Shown: positions 31,800-40,625 of the stretch, piece after piece
How the letters are laid out: every line of letters starts with the position of its first letter
Numbering within the stretch: the stretch's first letter is position 1
Assembly (NCBI GenBank): GCA_051881815.1
Contig: JBJEQP010000038.1
Span: 4,425-68,424 of the forward strand
DNA length: 64,000 bases
Reading direction: 5' to 3'
Source: UMGS363 sp051881815
GTDB taxonomy: Bacteria > Bacillota > Clostridia > Oscillospirales > Ruminococcaceae
Program-made: the position numbers and the translations under genes
The notes under the pieces: model-generated
The model's input: the letters and a program-made list of their open reading frames with translations, nothing else
The model's database searches: none
Told to the model about the DNA's origin: nothing

Positions 31800-34229
31800 A
31801 TGGATCTTTCAATGAAATGGCTCTCCGATTATGTTGATATCGGAGATATGAGTATAAAGGAATTCTGCTCGGGTCTTACAATTAGCGGCTCTAAGGTTGA
31901 GCGTTATGAGACCGAGGGTGAAGAGATAAGCAAGGTTGTTGTCGGAAAGCTTCTTTCCGTCGTTCCGCACGAAAACTCCGACCACCTTGTCGTATGTCAG
32001 GTCGATGTAGGCACAGCAGGAAACGGCGAGCCTATACAGATCGTTACGGGTGCGCCTAACGTTAAGGCAGGCGATATCGTTCCCGTTGCAATGGACGGCT
32101 CAACACTTCCCGGCGGCGTTAAGATCAAGAAGGGCAAGCTCCGCGGCGTTGAATCGAACGGTATGCTCTGCTCACTCGGCGAGCTCGGACTTACAACTCA
32201 CGATTTCCCCTACGCTATTGCAGACGGCATCTTCCTTTTACAGCAGGAAGAGGGCTGCCCCGAGCTTAAACTCGGTATGGATATAAAGGAAGCTATCGGT
32301 CTTGGCGATACAGCTGTTGAATTCGAGATCACTTCCAATCGTCCCGACTGCATGAGCGTTATCGGTCTTGCCCGTGAAACTGCGGCTACGTTCGATCTTC
32401 CCTTAAAGCTCCACGAACCCGTAATAAAGGGCATCGGCGGCAGCGCAAAGGACAGCTTAAAGAGCGTTATCATCTCCGACAAGGAAAAATGCTCGACATA
32501 TATCGCTGCTGTTGTAAAGAACGTAAAGATCGGAATGTCCCCACGCTGGATGCGTGAGCGTCTTCGTGCAAGCGGCGTTCGTCCTATCAATAATTTTGTC
32601 GATATCACAAACTATGTAATGCTTGAATACGGTCAGCCTATGCACGCTTTCGATATCCGTTACCTTGAAGGCTCGTCGATCGACGTTCGCCGTGCAAAGA
32701 GCGGTGAAAAGATCACAACTCTTGACGGTGTTGAACGTGAGCTTACAGAAAATATGCTCGTTATCGCAGACGCCCGGAAGCCTGTTGCAGTTGCAGGCGT
32801 AATGGGCGGCGAATACAGTGGGATCATGGACGATACAGTCGATGTTGTGTTTGAAGCAGCCTGCTTTGACGGTGCATCCGTGCGTACAACGGCAAAGGCT
32901 CTCGGCATGAGAACAGACGCTTCCTCACGCTTTGAAAAGGGTCTTGACCCGAGAATGGCTGAACCTGCACTCAAACGTGCTCTTGAGCTCGTTGAAATGC
33001 TCGGCTGCGGCGAAGTTGTAACGGAGTATATCAAGGTTTCAAACGGCGTTGACACACAGAAGTCCGCTCCGTTCAGCGCAGAATGGATAAACAAGTTCCT
33101 CGGCACCGATATCCCCGAAAAAAAGATGATAAGCTATCTCAACAAGCTTGATTTCACCGTAAAGGACGGCGTTGCTTACGCTCCCGCATACAGAGTTGAT
33201 ATCGAGTGCAAGTCGGATATCGCAGAGGAGGTTGCCCGTCTTTACGGCTACAACAACATCCCGAAGACCGTTATCAGAGGTGTTGCACAGGCGCAGCTCA
33301 CACCGAAGCAGAAGTTTGAGCGCAAGCTTGCCAACACAATGACAGCTCTCGGCTGCTACGAGATCTCGACTTACTCTTTCGTAAGCCCGAAGTACTTCGA
33401 CAAGATCAATCTTCCTGCCGACAGCACACTCCGCAAGACGGTCACTATCACAAATCCTCTCGGCGAAGATACCTCTGTAATGAGAACAACTATCATTCCT
33501 TCAATGTGTGAAGTTCTCGCAAGAAACTACAACAACCGAAACGCCGAAGCTTACCTCTTTGAGATCGGCAACGAGTATATCCCCGTTTCGGGCAAGGAAC
33601 TCCCCGAAGAGCCTGCAAGACTTGCAGTTGGTATGTACGGAAAGGACGCAGATTTCTTCCTCCTCAAGGGCAAGCTCGAAGCTGTTCTTGATGAAATGGG
33701 TCTGGGCGAATGTGACTTTGAGGCTTGCACAGATACTGCAGTTTACCCCGAAGCAAGCGCTTTCCACCCCGGCAGATGTGCAGTTGTCAGCAAGAACGGC
33801 AAGGTTTTCGGTATCCTCGGCGAGCTTGCTCCCGTTGTTCTTGAAAACTACGGTATCGGCGTAAAGGCTTATGCCGCAAAGCTTGAAGTCCCCGAAATGA
33901 TGGAAATTGCAGCAGAGGTCGGCGACAAGGTTTATAAGCCGCTGCCGAAGTTCCCTGCAACTACCCGTGATATCGCAGTTGTATGCGAAGATAAGCTTGC
34001 AGTCGCAGTGCTTGAAAAGGCAATCAAGAGCGCAGTAGGAAACATCCTTGAAACGGTAGAGCTTTTCGACGTATACAAGGGCAAGCAGGTAGGCGAAGGC
34101 AAAAAGTCCGTAGCATTTGCCATTTCGATGCGTTCGCACGAAGGCACTCTCACCGATGAGCAGGCAGACGCAGCAATGAAGCGTGTACTCAAAGAGCTTG
34201 CAAAGCTTGGAGCAGAGCTCAGAGCGTAA
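31800..34229 (+). CDS. pheT: Phenylalanyl-tRNA synthetase beta subunit
   Basis: An 809-residue subunit of normal length. Domains in order: an EMAP/tRNA-binding region (about 40-155), B3/B4 editing domain (about 210-390), B5 (about 405-475), core catalytic-like fold, and the C-terminal FDX-ACB anticodon-binding domain (about 715-808, 'FPATTRDIAVVCED'). AAGGAGG lies 8 bases before the ATG. The stop codon is followed by the 20 bp stop-proximal repeat and then a terminator. Confidence 0.97.
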   Translation: MDLSMKWLSDYVDIGDMSIKEFCSGLTISGSKVERYETEGEEISKVVVGKLLSVVPHENSDHLVVCQVDVGTAGNGEPIQIVTGAPNVKAGDIVPVAMDGSTLPGGVKIKKGKLRGVESNGMLCSLGELGLTTHDFPYAIADGIFLLQQEEGCPELKLGMDIKEAIGLGDTAVEFEITSNRPDCMSVIGLARETAATFDLPLKLHEPVIKGIGGSAKDSLKSVIISDKEKCSTYIAAVVKNVKIGMSPRWMRERLRASGVRPINNFVDITNYVMLEYGQPMHAFDIRYLEGSSIDVRRAKSGEKITTLDGVERELTENMLVIADARKPVAVAGVMGGEYSGIMDDTVDVVFEAACFDGASVRTTAKALGMRTDASSRFEKGLDPRMAEPALKRALELVEMLGCGEVVTEYIKVSNGVDTQKSAPFSAEWINKFLGTDIPEKKMISYLNKLDFTVKDGVAYAPAYRVDIECKSDIAEEVARLYGYNNIPKTVIRGVAQAQLTPKQKFERKLANTMTALGCYEISTYSFVSPKYFDKINLPADSTLRKTVTITNPLGEDTSVMRTTIIPSMCEVLARNYNNRNAEAYLFEIGNEYIPVSGKELPEEPARLAVGMYGKDADFFLLKGKLEAVLDEMGLGECDFEACTDTAVYPEASAFHPGRCAVVSKNGKVFGILGELAPVVLENYGIGVKAYAAKLEVPEMMEIAAEVGDKVYKPLPKFPATTRDIAVVCEDKLAVAVLEKAIKSAVGNILETVELFDVYKGKQVGEGKKSVAFAISMRSHEGTLTDEQADAAMKRVLKELAKLGAELRA

Positions 34230-34232
34230 AAT

Positions 34233-34252
34233 TAATGCGTAATGCGTAATTA
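34233..34252 (+). repeat. Stop-proximal repeat, copy 2
   Basis: An exact TAATGCGTAATGCGTAATTA begins 4 bases after the pheT stop codon, in the gene's direction. Confidence 0.88.
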
Positions 34253-34277
34253 TTTTGAAAACCATAGATATAATAAA

Positions 34278-34320
34278 AAGGAACTATTCACGAAAGCAAA
34301 ACGTGAATAGTTCTTTTTTT
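34278..34320 (+). terminator. Terminator of the pheS-pheT operon
   Basis: GGAACTATTCACG pairs with CGTGAATAGTTC around a loop of nine bases. A run of seven T follows. Confidence 0.93.
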
Positions 34321-34340
34321 AAACAAATTATAGCGATTTA

Positions 34341-34356
34341 TTAATTACGCATTAAT
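34341..34356 (-). repeat. Stop-proximal repeat, short copy 3
   Basis: AATTAATGCGTAATTA, with only one TGCGTAA unit, is read on the minus strand and includes the stop codon of the acetyltransferase gene. Confidence 0.75.
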
Positions 34357-35110
34357 TGATGTTTTGTGCAAACATTTCCGTCCATACGGGTCTGTATCCG
34401 GATGATTTTGCTACGTTCTGCGAAGCGATGTTTCCGCTCCATGTTCCGTAGTAGGGGATAGCTCCGTGCGCCATTATTTCGTATGTAAGCGCTTTTACGC
34501 ACTCCGAGCCTATCCCAAGTCCACGGAATTCCTTCTTTACGTCAATGCCGATCTGCCAGAAACGTTCGCTGTCGCTGCTTGCGCCTGCCATTGCGATGAT
34601 ATCGTTCCCGTTAAGTGCGCAGACTGCGACTTTATCGGTTCTTTTGCCCTGATCCTTATATAAAAGTGCGTTGGTGAACTCCTTATACTGATAAAGCTCC
34701 GATTTTATCTCGTTTTCTTCAAAAACTTTTAGGTTCACTCCGCTTTTGGAATGGTATTTATAGGGAATATCGGGGAGAAAGTAGATGTTTACATCGCCGA
34801 TCGACTTGTTGTATTCGGCAAGCTTGCAGTTTATAAGGTACTGAACCTTTCCGCTGAACAATTCCGCTCCCGAATACTTGGAACAAAGCTGCTCAAAGAA
34901 AGGGATTAGCCTTTCATCTGCGGAGATCACTGCGTTCCTGCCCATTGTTGCCATACGGAAGAACGGAGTTTCGTCAAAGAGCGTTCTGCTGCCGATTTTC
35001 GGCTTGTTCGGGGCAACGATATTCTCTTCTCCGGAAAAATCATTTTTATAGCAGCCGTAATCGGCGGCAAGCTGTTCGGCGGCTGCTTCTGTAAATTCAC
35101 TTTGGTACAA
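34352..35110 (-). CDS. GNAT-family N-acetyltransferase
   Basis: A protein of about 252 residues. The C-terminal half has the GNAT acetyl-CoA-binding segment 'KKEFRGLGIGSECVKAL' and 'WSGNIASQNVAKSSGYRP', typical of FR47-like acetyltransferases. The N-terminal half is less conserved. The substrate is unknown. The GGGAG ribosome site is directly followed by an ATG (35119) that is too close for initiation, so the TTG at 35110 (spacing 9) is my preferred start; both are possible. The stop codon lies inside a copy of the stop-proximal repeat. Confidence 0.8.
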   Translation of the reverse strand: MYQSEFTEAAAEQLAADYGCYKNDFSGEENIVAPNKPKIGSRTLFDETPFFRMATMGRNAVISADERLIPFFEQLCSKYSGAELFSGKVQYLINCKLAEYNKSIGDVNIYFLPDIPYKYHSKSGVNLKVFEENEIKSELYQYKEFTNALLYKDQGKRTDKVAVCALNGNDIIAMAGASSDSERFWQIGIDVKKEFRGLGIGSECVKALTYEIMAHGAIPYYGTWSGNIASQNVAKSSGYRPVWTEMFAQNIN

Positions 35111-35145
35111 ATATATCATCTCCCTGTATGCTTTTTGATAAAAAC

Positions 35146-35175
35146 ACCGCACACACGGTCGGTTGTGTGTGCGGT
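35146..35175 (-). terminator. Terminator downstream of typA
   Basis: ACCGCACACAC pairs with GTGTGTGCGGT. On the minus strand it is followed by GTTTTTATC. It ends typA transcription before the acetyltransferase gene. Confidence 0.8.
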
Positions 35176-35221
35176 AAAAACGTTGATCTGGTACAAGAAA
35201 CCCATTCCTGCAATATGTTTA

Positions 35222-35260
35222 GGATTTGTAACGGGCGGATATAGAATCCGCCCCTACAGA
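35222..35260 (-). repeat. REP-like hairpin TGTAGGGGCGGATT...CCGCCCGTTACAAAT
   Basis: Read on the minus strand, GGGCGGATT and AATCCGCCC-type arms form a strong hairpin flanked by CTGTA and GTTACAAATCC. The same frame of flanking bases surrounds the GC-rich hairpin at about 18185-18215. Similar sequences are frequent in clostridial intergenic DNA. Confidence 0.6.
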
Positions 35261-35286
35261 TCAAAAATTAATTCACGAAACACAAT

Positions 35287-35306
35287 AATTACGCATTACG
35301 CATTAA
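35287..35306 (-). repeat. Stop-proximal repeat, copy 4
   Basis: An exact TAATGCGTAATGCGTAATTA on the minus strand begins one base after the typA stop codon. Confidence 0.88.
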
Positions 35307-35307
35307 T

Positions 35308-37131
35308 TTACTGTCCGAGCTTCGCTCTTGTCTTTGCACGGAGAGAGTTGTCAAGTATTCTCTTTCTGATGCGGATGCTCTTCGGAGTAATTTCAAGAAG
35401 CTCGTCATCGGCGATGAATTCAAGGCTGTCTTCAAGAGAGAGGATCCTCGGCGGAATAAGGCGAAGTGCGTCGTCCGAACCGCTTGCACGGGTGTTTGTG
35501 AGGTGCTTCTTCTTGCAGACATTGATTACAAGGTCTTCTGCCTTCGGCGACTGACCAACGATCATACCCTCGTAAACGGGAACGCCTGCACCGATGAAGA
35601 GTGTACCTCTTTCCTGTGCGTTGTAAAGACCGTAGGTGATGGATTCGCCTGTTTCAAAGCAAACGAGAGAGCCTGTGTTTCTTCTCGGGATATCGCCCTT
35701 ATACGGCTGGTAGCTGTCGAAAACGCTGTTCATAACGCCTTCGCCCTTTGTGTCGGTGAGGAATTCGGACTTGTAGCCGAAAAGTCCTCTTGAAGGGATA
35801 AGGAACTCTATTCTCATTCTGCTGCCCGACGGGTGCATGGTCTGAAGCTCTGCCTTTCTGCTGCCGAGCTTTTCCATAACTGCGCCTACGCCGTCCTCGG
35901 GAACGTCGATAACAAGGCGTTCGATAGGTTCGCACATAACGCCGTCGATCTCCTTCATGAGAACCTTCGGTGTGGAAACGGAGAGCTCGTAGCCCTCACG
36001 GCGCATATTTTCGATAAGGATGGAAAGGTGCATTTCACCTCTGCCCGCAACACGGAAAGCATCTGTGTTCTCTGTTTCGGAAACACGGAGGGAAACGTCA
36101 CGGAGAGTTTCCTTGAAAAGACGCTCACGGAGCTGTCTGGAAGTAACGAATTTACCCTCGCGGCCTGCAAAGGGGCTGTCATTTACGGAGAAGGTCATCT
36201 CAACGGTAGGTTCGGAGATCTTTACGAACGGGAGCGGTTCAAATTTGGAGCTGTCGCAGAGCGTATCGCCGATAGTGATATCCTCGATACCCGAGATCCA
36301 CACGATATCGCCGACGGAAGCTTCCTGAACGGGAACCTTGTTGAGTCCTTCGATCTGGTAGATAGTGACGATCTTGCTGTTGTAGGGCTTGCGGTTCTCG
36401 TGGTAATCGCCGACTGTAACAGCTTCGTTTACTCTGATCGTACCTCTTTCAATTCTGCCGATTCCTGTTCTGCCGACATAATCATTATAGTCGATAGAGG
36501 AAATGAGCATCTGCATCGGTCCTTCGGGGTCGCCCTCGGGAGCAGGGATATAGTTTACGATAGTTTCAAAGAGCGGAACAAGGTCGGTTCCTGCTTCATA
36601 CTGGCTGAGCGAAGCTGTGCCTGCACGGCCGGAGCAGAAGAGGACGGGGCTTTCGAGCTGCTCGTCGCTTGCGTCAAGGTCGAGGAGGAGCTCGAGTATC
36701 TCGTCGCCGATCTCGTCAAGACGTGCGTCGGGACGGTCGATCTTATTAACGACAACGATGATCTTGTGACCCATTTCAAGTGCCTTCTGGAGAACGAAAC
36801 GAGTCTGCGGCATACAGCCTTCCGCTGCATCGACAAGGAGAACAACGCCGTCAACCATTTTTAGAACACGCTCAACCTCTCCGCCAAAGTCTGCGTGACC
36901 CGGAGTGTCGATGATGTTGATCTTGATGCCGTTGTAGTTTACTGCGGTGTTTTTTGCAAGGATCGTGATTCCGCGCTCACGCTCGATATCGTTTGAGTCC
37001 ATTACACGGTCTGCAACTTCCTGATTTTCACGGAAAGCGCCGCCCTGCTTTAACATTTCGTCAACAAGGGTGGTTTTGCCGTGGTCAACGTGAGCAATGA
37101 TCGCAACGTTTCTTAAATCTTCTCTTACCAT
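35308..37131 (-). CDS. typA: Translational GTPase TypA/BipA
   Basis: A 607-residue ribosome-associated GTPase of normal length. The G1 motif is 'AHVDHGKTTLVDEM', G3 is 'DTPGHADF', and G4 is 'NKIDR'. EF-G-like domains II, III and V follow, with the TypA-specific C-terminal domain ('KEDLVINVCKKKHLTNTRAS'-like segment, here AEDLVINVCKKKHLTN). It helps ribosome assembly and translation under cold or stress. It is monocistronic, with a terminator and stop-proximal repeat downstream. Confidence 0.97.
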   Translation of the reverse strand: MVREDLRNVAIIAHVDHGKTTLVDEMLKQGGAFRENQEVADRVMDSNDIERERGITILAKNTAVNYNGIKINIIDTPGHADFGGEVERVLKMVDGVVLLVDAAEGCMPQTRFVLQKALEMGHKIIVVVNKIDRPDARLDEIGDEILELLLDLDASDEQLESPVLFCSGRAGTASLSQYEAGTDLVPLFETIVNYIPAPEGDPEGPMQMLISSIDYNDYVGRTGIGRIERGTIRVNEAVTVGDYHENRKPYNSKIVTIYQIEGLNKVPVQEASVGDIVWISGIEDITIGDTLCDSSKFEPLPFVKISEPTVEMTFSVNDSPFAGREGKFVTSRQLRERLFKETLRDVSLRVSETENTDAFRVAGRGEMHLSILIENMRREGYELSVSTPKVLMKEIDGVMCEPIERLVIDVPEDGVGAVMEKLGSRKAELQTMHPSGSRMRIEFLIPSRGLFGYKSEFLTDTKGEGVMNSVFDSYQPYKGDIPRRNTGSLVCFETGESITYGLYNAQERGTLFIGAGVPVYEGMIVGQSPKAEDLVINVCKKKHLTNTRASGSDDALRLIPPRILSLEDSLEFIADDELLEITPKSIRIRKRILDNSLRAKTRAKLGQ

Positions 37132-37277
37132 AAGAATCCCTTCCTTAATTTTGTCGGTGATTCATTCCGACAGATTTTCCTTTGATTTTCTTGAAAAAGT
37201 TGGTATTGCCTATATATTTTTAACACTACTATATATAATATATTTATTATACACAAATATATTATGGTACAAAAAAA

Positions 37278-37299
37278 CCTTGCAGACGAATCTGCAAGG
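37278..37299 (-). terminator. Terminator after tRNA-Tyr
   Basis: CCTTGCAGA pairs with TCTGCAAGG. On the minus strand a run of seven T follows. It ends the tRNA transcript. Confidence 0.88.
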
Positions 37300-37307
37300 T
37301 ATTTACA

Positions 37308-37391
37308 TGGTGGAGGAGGGTGGATTCGAACCACCGAAGCCGAAGCAACAGATTTACAGTCTGCCCCCTTTGGCCACTCGGGAACTCCTCC
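37308..37391 (-). tRNA. tRNA-Tyr (GTA)
   Basis: The 84-base sequence starts GGAGGAG and ends CTCCTCC-A-CCA, so the acceptor stem is perfect and CCA is encoded. The anticodon loop reads ACTGTAAATC with GTA. The long variable arm and TTCGAATCC T-loop fit a type II tRNA. Confidence 0.97.
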
Positions 37392-37429
37392 AAAAAAATA
37401 TCTAAACAGTTTTAAAGCTGTTTAGAAAT

Positions 37430-37505
37430 TGGAGCTGGTGGACGGACTCGAACCCCCGACCTGCTGATTACAAATCAGCTGCTCTACCAACTGAGCTACA
37501 CCAGC
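37430..37505 (-). tRNA. tRNA-Thr (TGT)
   Basis: The 76-base sequence starts GCTGGTG and ends CACCAGC-T-CCA with encoded CCA. The D-arm is GTAGCTCAGTTGGTAGAGC, the anticodon is TGT, and the T-loop is GTTCGAGTC. Confidence 0.97.
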
Positions 37506-37635
37506 TTGAATCTGATCTTTTTTGTTATCGTTTCAAGCGACTATTACATTCTAACACAAGATGCTTTATTTGTCAATAGGAATTTGCATTATTTACAAAT
37601 CGTTCACATTCTCTGCTTTTCTGACGAAAAATGAA

Positions 37636-37712
37636 TGGTCGGGGCGACAGGACTCGAACCTGCGGCATCTTGGTCCCAAACCAAGCACTCTACCAAACTG
37701 AGTTACGCCCCG
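37636..37712 (-). tRNA. tRNA-Pro (TGG)
   Basis: The 77-base sequence starts CGGGGCG and ends CGCCCCG-A-CCA. The D-arm is AACTCAGTTTGGTAGAGT, the anticodon is TGG in TTTGGGA, and the T-loop is GTTCGAGTC. A gap of 130 bases separates it from tRNA-Thr. Confidence 0.97.
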
Positions 37713-37971
37713 AATTCAGCCTTATTATTATACCGTACGGGCATACTGTTTGTCAAGGGTCAATTATCGCTAAATCCGTATGCTTTTAGTTAGCTGTTTT
37801 GTTTATTATGACATAAATCGGGCATTTTAAACATAAGCTGTGGGATTATAGGTTGTTACATTCTGTTTTTTGTTGAAGTATAATTGAGGTTAAGATCATT
37901 TTTTTGCAAATTGCACTACAAAAACCCATTATATTTAATCATATTTTTTAGACATATTTATTAAATGCTTG
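37713..37971. other. Intergenic region upstream of the ATP synthase operon
   Basis: AT-rich DNA between divergent tRNA-Pro and atpI. No gene or structured element was recognised. It should hold the tRNA promoter on the minus strand. Confidence 0.4.
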
Positions 37972-38000
37972 TTGCAAATTTATGCGTTTTATGGTATAAT
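37972..38000 (+). promoter_or_regulatory. Promoter of the atp operon
   Basis: TTGCAA (37972-37977) and TATAAT (37995-38000), 17 bp apart, just before the GGAGGTG ribosome site of atpI. Confidence 0.85.
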
Positions 38001-38032
38001 ACTATAAGTTTATTATGCCGGAGGTGAAAAGT

Positions 38033-38437
38033 GTGAGGATAAAGCTGTTCAGTGCCATGATAAATAAGGAACTGTCCTTCCTTTTGCCGCGCACTTTGAT
38101 ATTTGACGGCATCTTATACTTAATCACGCTGCCGTTCTTCGGGTTTCGGGTGGATATGCTGCTCGGACTGCTGCTTGGAACGTTCGTTATGCTGCTCAAT
38201 TTCGTGATACTCGGGATATCCTCCGAGCACGCCGTTGAAAGACAGGTCGGCGCCGCAAAAAGGCTCATGGCTTTTTCCTACATCGGCAGATTTGCGATAA
38301 TGGGCTGCCTTTTCGCTTTTTGCGTACTGACAGGGTGGGCGAACGTTGTTATGGCTGCGATCCCGACTATGTATCCGCGCTGGAGCTACACTCTTGATGC
38401 GGCGGTGAAAAAACGGAAGGAGGGGAAAGATCTATGA
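38033..38437 (+). CDS. atpI: ATP synthase subunit I (AtpI-like)
   Basis: A 134-residue protein with four hydrophobic helices and a basic C-terminus, first in the atp operon. AtpI proteins help to assemble the c-ring. The GTG at 38033 is chosen because GGAGGTG lies six bases before it; the in-frame ATG at 38015 would overlap that site. It overlaps atpB by four bases (ATGA). Confidence 0.85.
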   Translation: MRIKLFSAMINKELSFLLPRTLIFDGILYLITLPFFGFRVDMLLGLLLGTFVMLLNFVILGISSEHAVERQVGAAKRLMAFSYIGRFAIMGCLFAFCVLTGWANVVMAAIPTMYPRWSYTLDAAVKKRKEGKDL

Positions 38438-39162
38438 ATATAGACGTGCAGGGACCAAGACGGATGATACAGCTTCTTGACGAAGAGGGAAACATCAGGT
38501 TCGCTATTTCCGAATCGGTCGTTACGGGTTGGCTCGTTATCCTCGCCGTTCTGGCAGTCTGCCTTATTCTTACGCACAATATGCAGAAGGTTCCTGCGAG
38601 CAAAAAACAATGCGCAGCGGAATATATCGTAAATTTCTGCAATAAGATGGTGCGCGACAATATGGGCGCCGACTGTATGGGATACGCTCCTTATATCGGT
38701 GCGCTGTTCTGTTATATCCTGCTGGGAACGCTTATCTCGATGCTCGGCTTCAGAAGCATCACTGCCGACATCAGCGTTACAGGCACACTTGCGGCGGTAA
38801 CGTTCGTGCTTATAACGTATAATAAGATATCGACGCAGGGTATCGGAAAATACCTTAAAACAATGATAAATCCGCTCAACATCATAAGCGAGATCGCAAC
38901 TCCCGTTGCTATGGCACTTCGTCTTTTCGGCAACGTTGCAGGCGGTATGATCATCACGATCATCCTTTATGCGGCTCTCGGTTCGGCAAGCGGAGCGCTC
39001 TACAATCTTATCGGTATCCATGCGGAAACCTATTACTTCAATATCTTCCAGATAGGTATTCCTGCGGTTTTATCGGTCTATTTTGACCTTTTCTCCGGTA
39101 CGATCCAGTCCTATGTATTTATCATGCTTACAATGATCTATATTCAGATGGGACGCGAATAA
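38434..39162 (+). CDS. atpB: F-type ATP synthase subunit a
   Basis: A 242-residue membrane subunit that forms the ion half-channels next to the c-ring. The conserved stretch 'TPVAMALRLFGNVAGGMII' holds the essential Arg. A C-terminal helix with 'FDLFSGTIQSYVFIMLTM' is typical. Its role in Na+ or H+ transport is set together with the c subunit. Confidence 0.96.
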   Translation: MNIDVQGPRRMIQLLDEEGNIRFAISESVVTGWLVILAVLAVCLILTHNMQKVPASKKQCAAEYIVNFCNKMVRDNMGADCMGYAPYIGALFCYILLGTLISMLGFRSITADISVTGTLAAVTFVLITYNKISTQGIGKYLKTMINPLNIISEIATPVAMALRLFGNVAGGMIITIILYAALGSASGALYNLIGIHAETYYFNIFQIGIPAVLSVYFDLFSGTIQSYVFIMLTMIYIQMGRE

Positions 39163-39194
39163 GTTCAAATTCAATTTTTGGAGGTTATTTAACT

Positions 39195-39473
39195 ATGGAA
39201 AACGAAGCTTTATTGCAGGCTCAGAGTATTGTACTCGCAGGTCAGGCGATCGGCGCAGGACTTGCAATGATCGCAGGTATCGGCCCGGGTATCGGTGAAG
39301 GCTACGCAGTCGGCAAGACTATCGAAACTATCGGCCGCCAGCCCGAGATCAAGGGTGAAGTTACACCGACAATGTTCGTTGGATGCGCTGTTGCCGAAAC
39401 AACAGGTATCTACGGTCTGTTCGTTGCTATCATGCTCCTGTTCGCTAATCCGTTCCTCAAGTACTTGGGTTAA
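39195..39473 (+). CDS. atpE: F-type ATP synthase subunit c with two-carboxylate Na+-type site
   Basis: A 92-residue hairpin of two membrane helices; about ten or more copies form the rotor ring. The ion site reads 'GIGPGIGEGYA' in helix 1 (E35) and 'AVAETTGIYG' in helix 2 (E68, T69, T70, Y73). Set against the Na+-binding c subunit of Ilyobacter, these fit Q32, E65, S66, T67 and Y70, but Q32 is Glu here. This E/E pair is the two-carboxylate pattern known from the Fusobacterium Na+-driven rotor. A Na+-coupled enzyme is therefore likely. Confidence 0.97.
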   Translation: MENEALLQAQSIVLAGQAIGAGLAMIAGIGPGIGEGYAVGKTIETIGRQPEIKGEVTPTMFVGCAVAETTGIYGLFVAIMLLFANPFLKYLG

Positions 39474-39511
39474 GATTAAAAGAATTTTAGAACGGGAGGC
39501 AGAATAAGCCT

Positions 39512-40012
39512 ATGTCAACTAATTTGGAATTTTTCTCAATTGATCTGACCACGATCGTAGGCACTCTGGCTAACCTTTTGATCCTGTTTCTTGTTGTCAA
39601 GCATTTTCTTTTTGACAAGGTGAACGCTATTCTTGAAGCGAGAAAGACGGAAGTCGAAAAAACATACGAGGAAGCTGACGAAAAGCTGAAAAACGCCAAG
39701 GAGCTTGAGGCTGAATACACCGAAAAGCTTGCAGGCGCAAAGGAAGAGTCGGCTGAAATAATCAAGAATGCCACCAAAAAGGCGCAGAAGCGCTCCGACG
39801 AGATCATTTCCGAGGCTCAGGACGAGGCTCGTGCGATCACGGTCAAGGCTAATGCTGACATCGAAAAGGAAAAGAAACGCGCTGTTAATCAGATAAAGGA
39901 CGATATTTCCGATATTGCGATCTCGATCGCAGAAAAGGTCGTTTCTAAAGAGATCGACCCCAAGACCCACGATGAGCTTATTGACAGCTTTATCGACGGC
40001 ATCGGAGAATAA
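39512..40012 (+). CDS. atpF: F-type ATP synthase subunit b
   Basis: A 166-residue peripheral stalk subunit: one N-terminal membrane helix (about 10-32), then a long charged coiled coil rich in Lys, Glu and Ala. It links the a subunit to the F1 head. GGGAGG precedes the start. Confidence 0.95.
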   Translation: MSTNLEFFSIDLTTIVGTLANLLILFLVVKHFLFDKVNAILEARKTEVEKTYEEADEKLKNAKELEAEYTEKLAGAKEESAEIIKNATKKAQKRSDEIISEAQDEARAITVKANADIEKEKKRAVNQIKDDISDIAISIAEKVVSKEIDPKTHDELIDSFIDGIGE

Positions 40013-40032
40013 TCGGGAAAGGTCAGGTTCTT

Positions 40033-40575
40033 ATGGCAGGTTCGGTTGGAAATGTGTACTCCGAAGCTTTGTTTGAACTTGCCGCCGAGCAGAACTGCGC
40101 AGAGGAGACCTTTAACGAGCTTATGGCTCTTAAAAAGATATGGCAGGAAACCCCCGAGGTATCAAAGCTTCTGAAATCCCCTACATTAAGTGTTGCGGAA
40201 AGGCTCGAAGCTGCTGAAAAGATCTTCAAGGGCAGAGTTTCCGACCAGATGTTCAACTTCCTTTGCGTTTTGACCGAAAAGAGCCGTGCGGATCATCTCC
40301 CGGAGATAGCGGACTGCTACAAGGAGAGATGGTACGACAAGAGCGGAATTGCCGAAGTAACGGTGACTTCCGACAGACCTCTTTCGGACAAACAGCGGGA
40401 CAAGCTTATCGACAAGCTTGAAAAGGTCTATGGCAAGAAGATCATTCTTGAAGAAAAGACCGACAGCTCCCTTATCGGCGGAATGAAGGTCAGCTACAAC
40501 GGAACGCTCCTTGACGGTACTGTAAAGAATCGTCTTGAATCGCTCCGCAAACAGATAAAGGGTACGATCGCTTAA
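40033..40575 (+). CDS. atpH: F-type ATP synthase subunit delta
   Basis: A 180-residue stalk subunit with the family N-terminus 'VGNVYSEALFELAAEQN' and C-terminal 'DSSLIGGMKVSYNGTLLDGT'. It binds the top of F1 and the b dimer. Confidence 0.95.
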   Translation: MAGSVGNVYSEALFELAAEQNCAEETFNELMALKKIWQETPEVSKLLKSPTLSVAERLEAAEKIFKGRVSDQMFNFLCVLTEKSRADHLPEIADCYKERWYDKSGIAEVTVTSDRPLSDKQRDKLIDKLEKVYGKKIILEEKTDSSLIGGMKVSYNGTLLDGTVKNRLESLRKQIKGTIA

Positions 40576-40625
40576 AGATCAAAGCATTAAAATTTAAGCA
40601 TAAATAAATTATGAAAGTTGGTGTA

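Noticed and set aside
35833..36864. Long open frame antisense to typA (343 codons)
   Set aside because: TypA is certain on the other strand, and the antisense product has no known motif.
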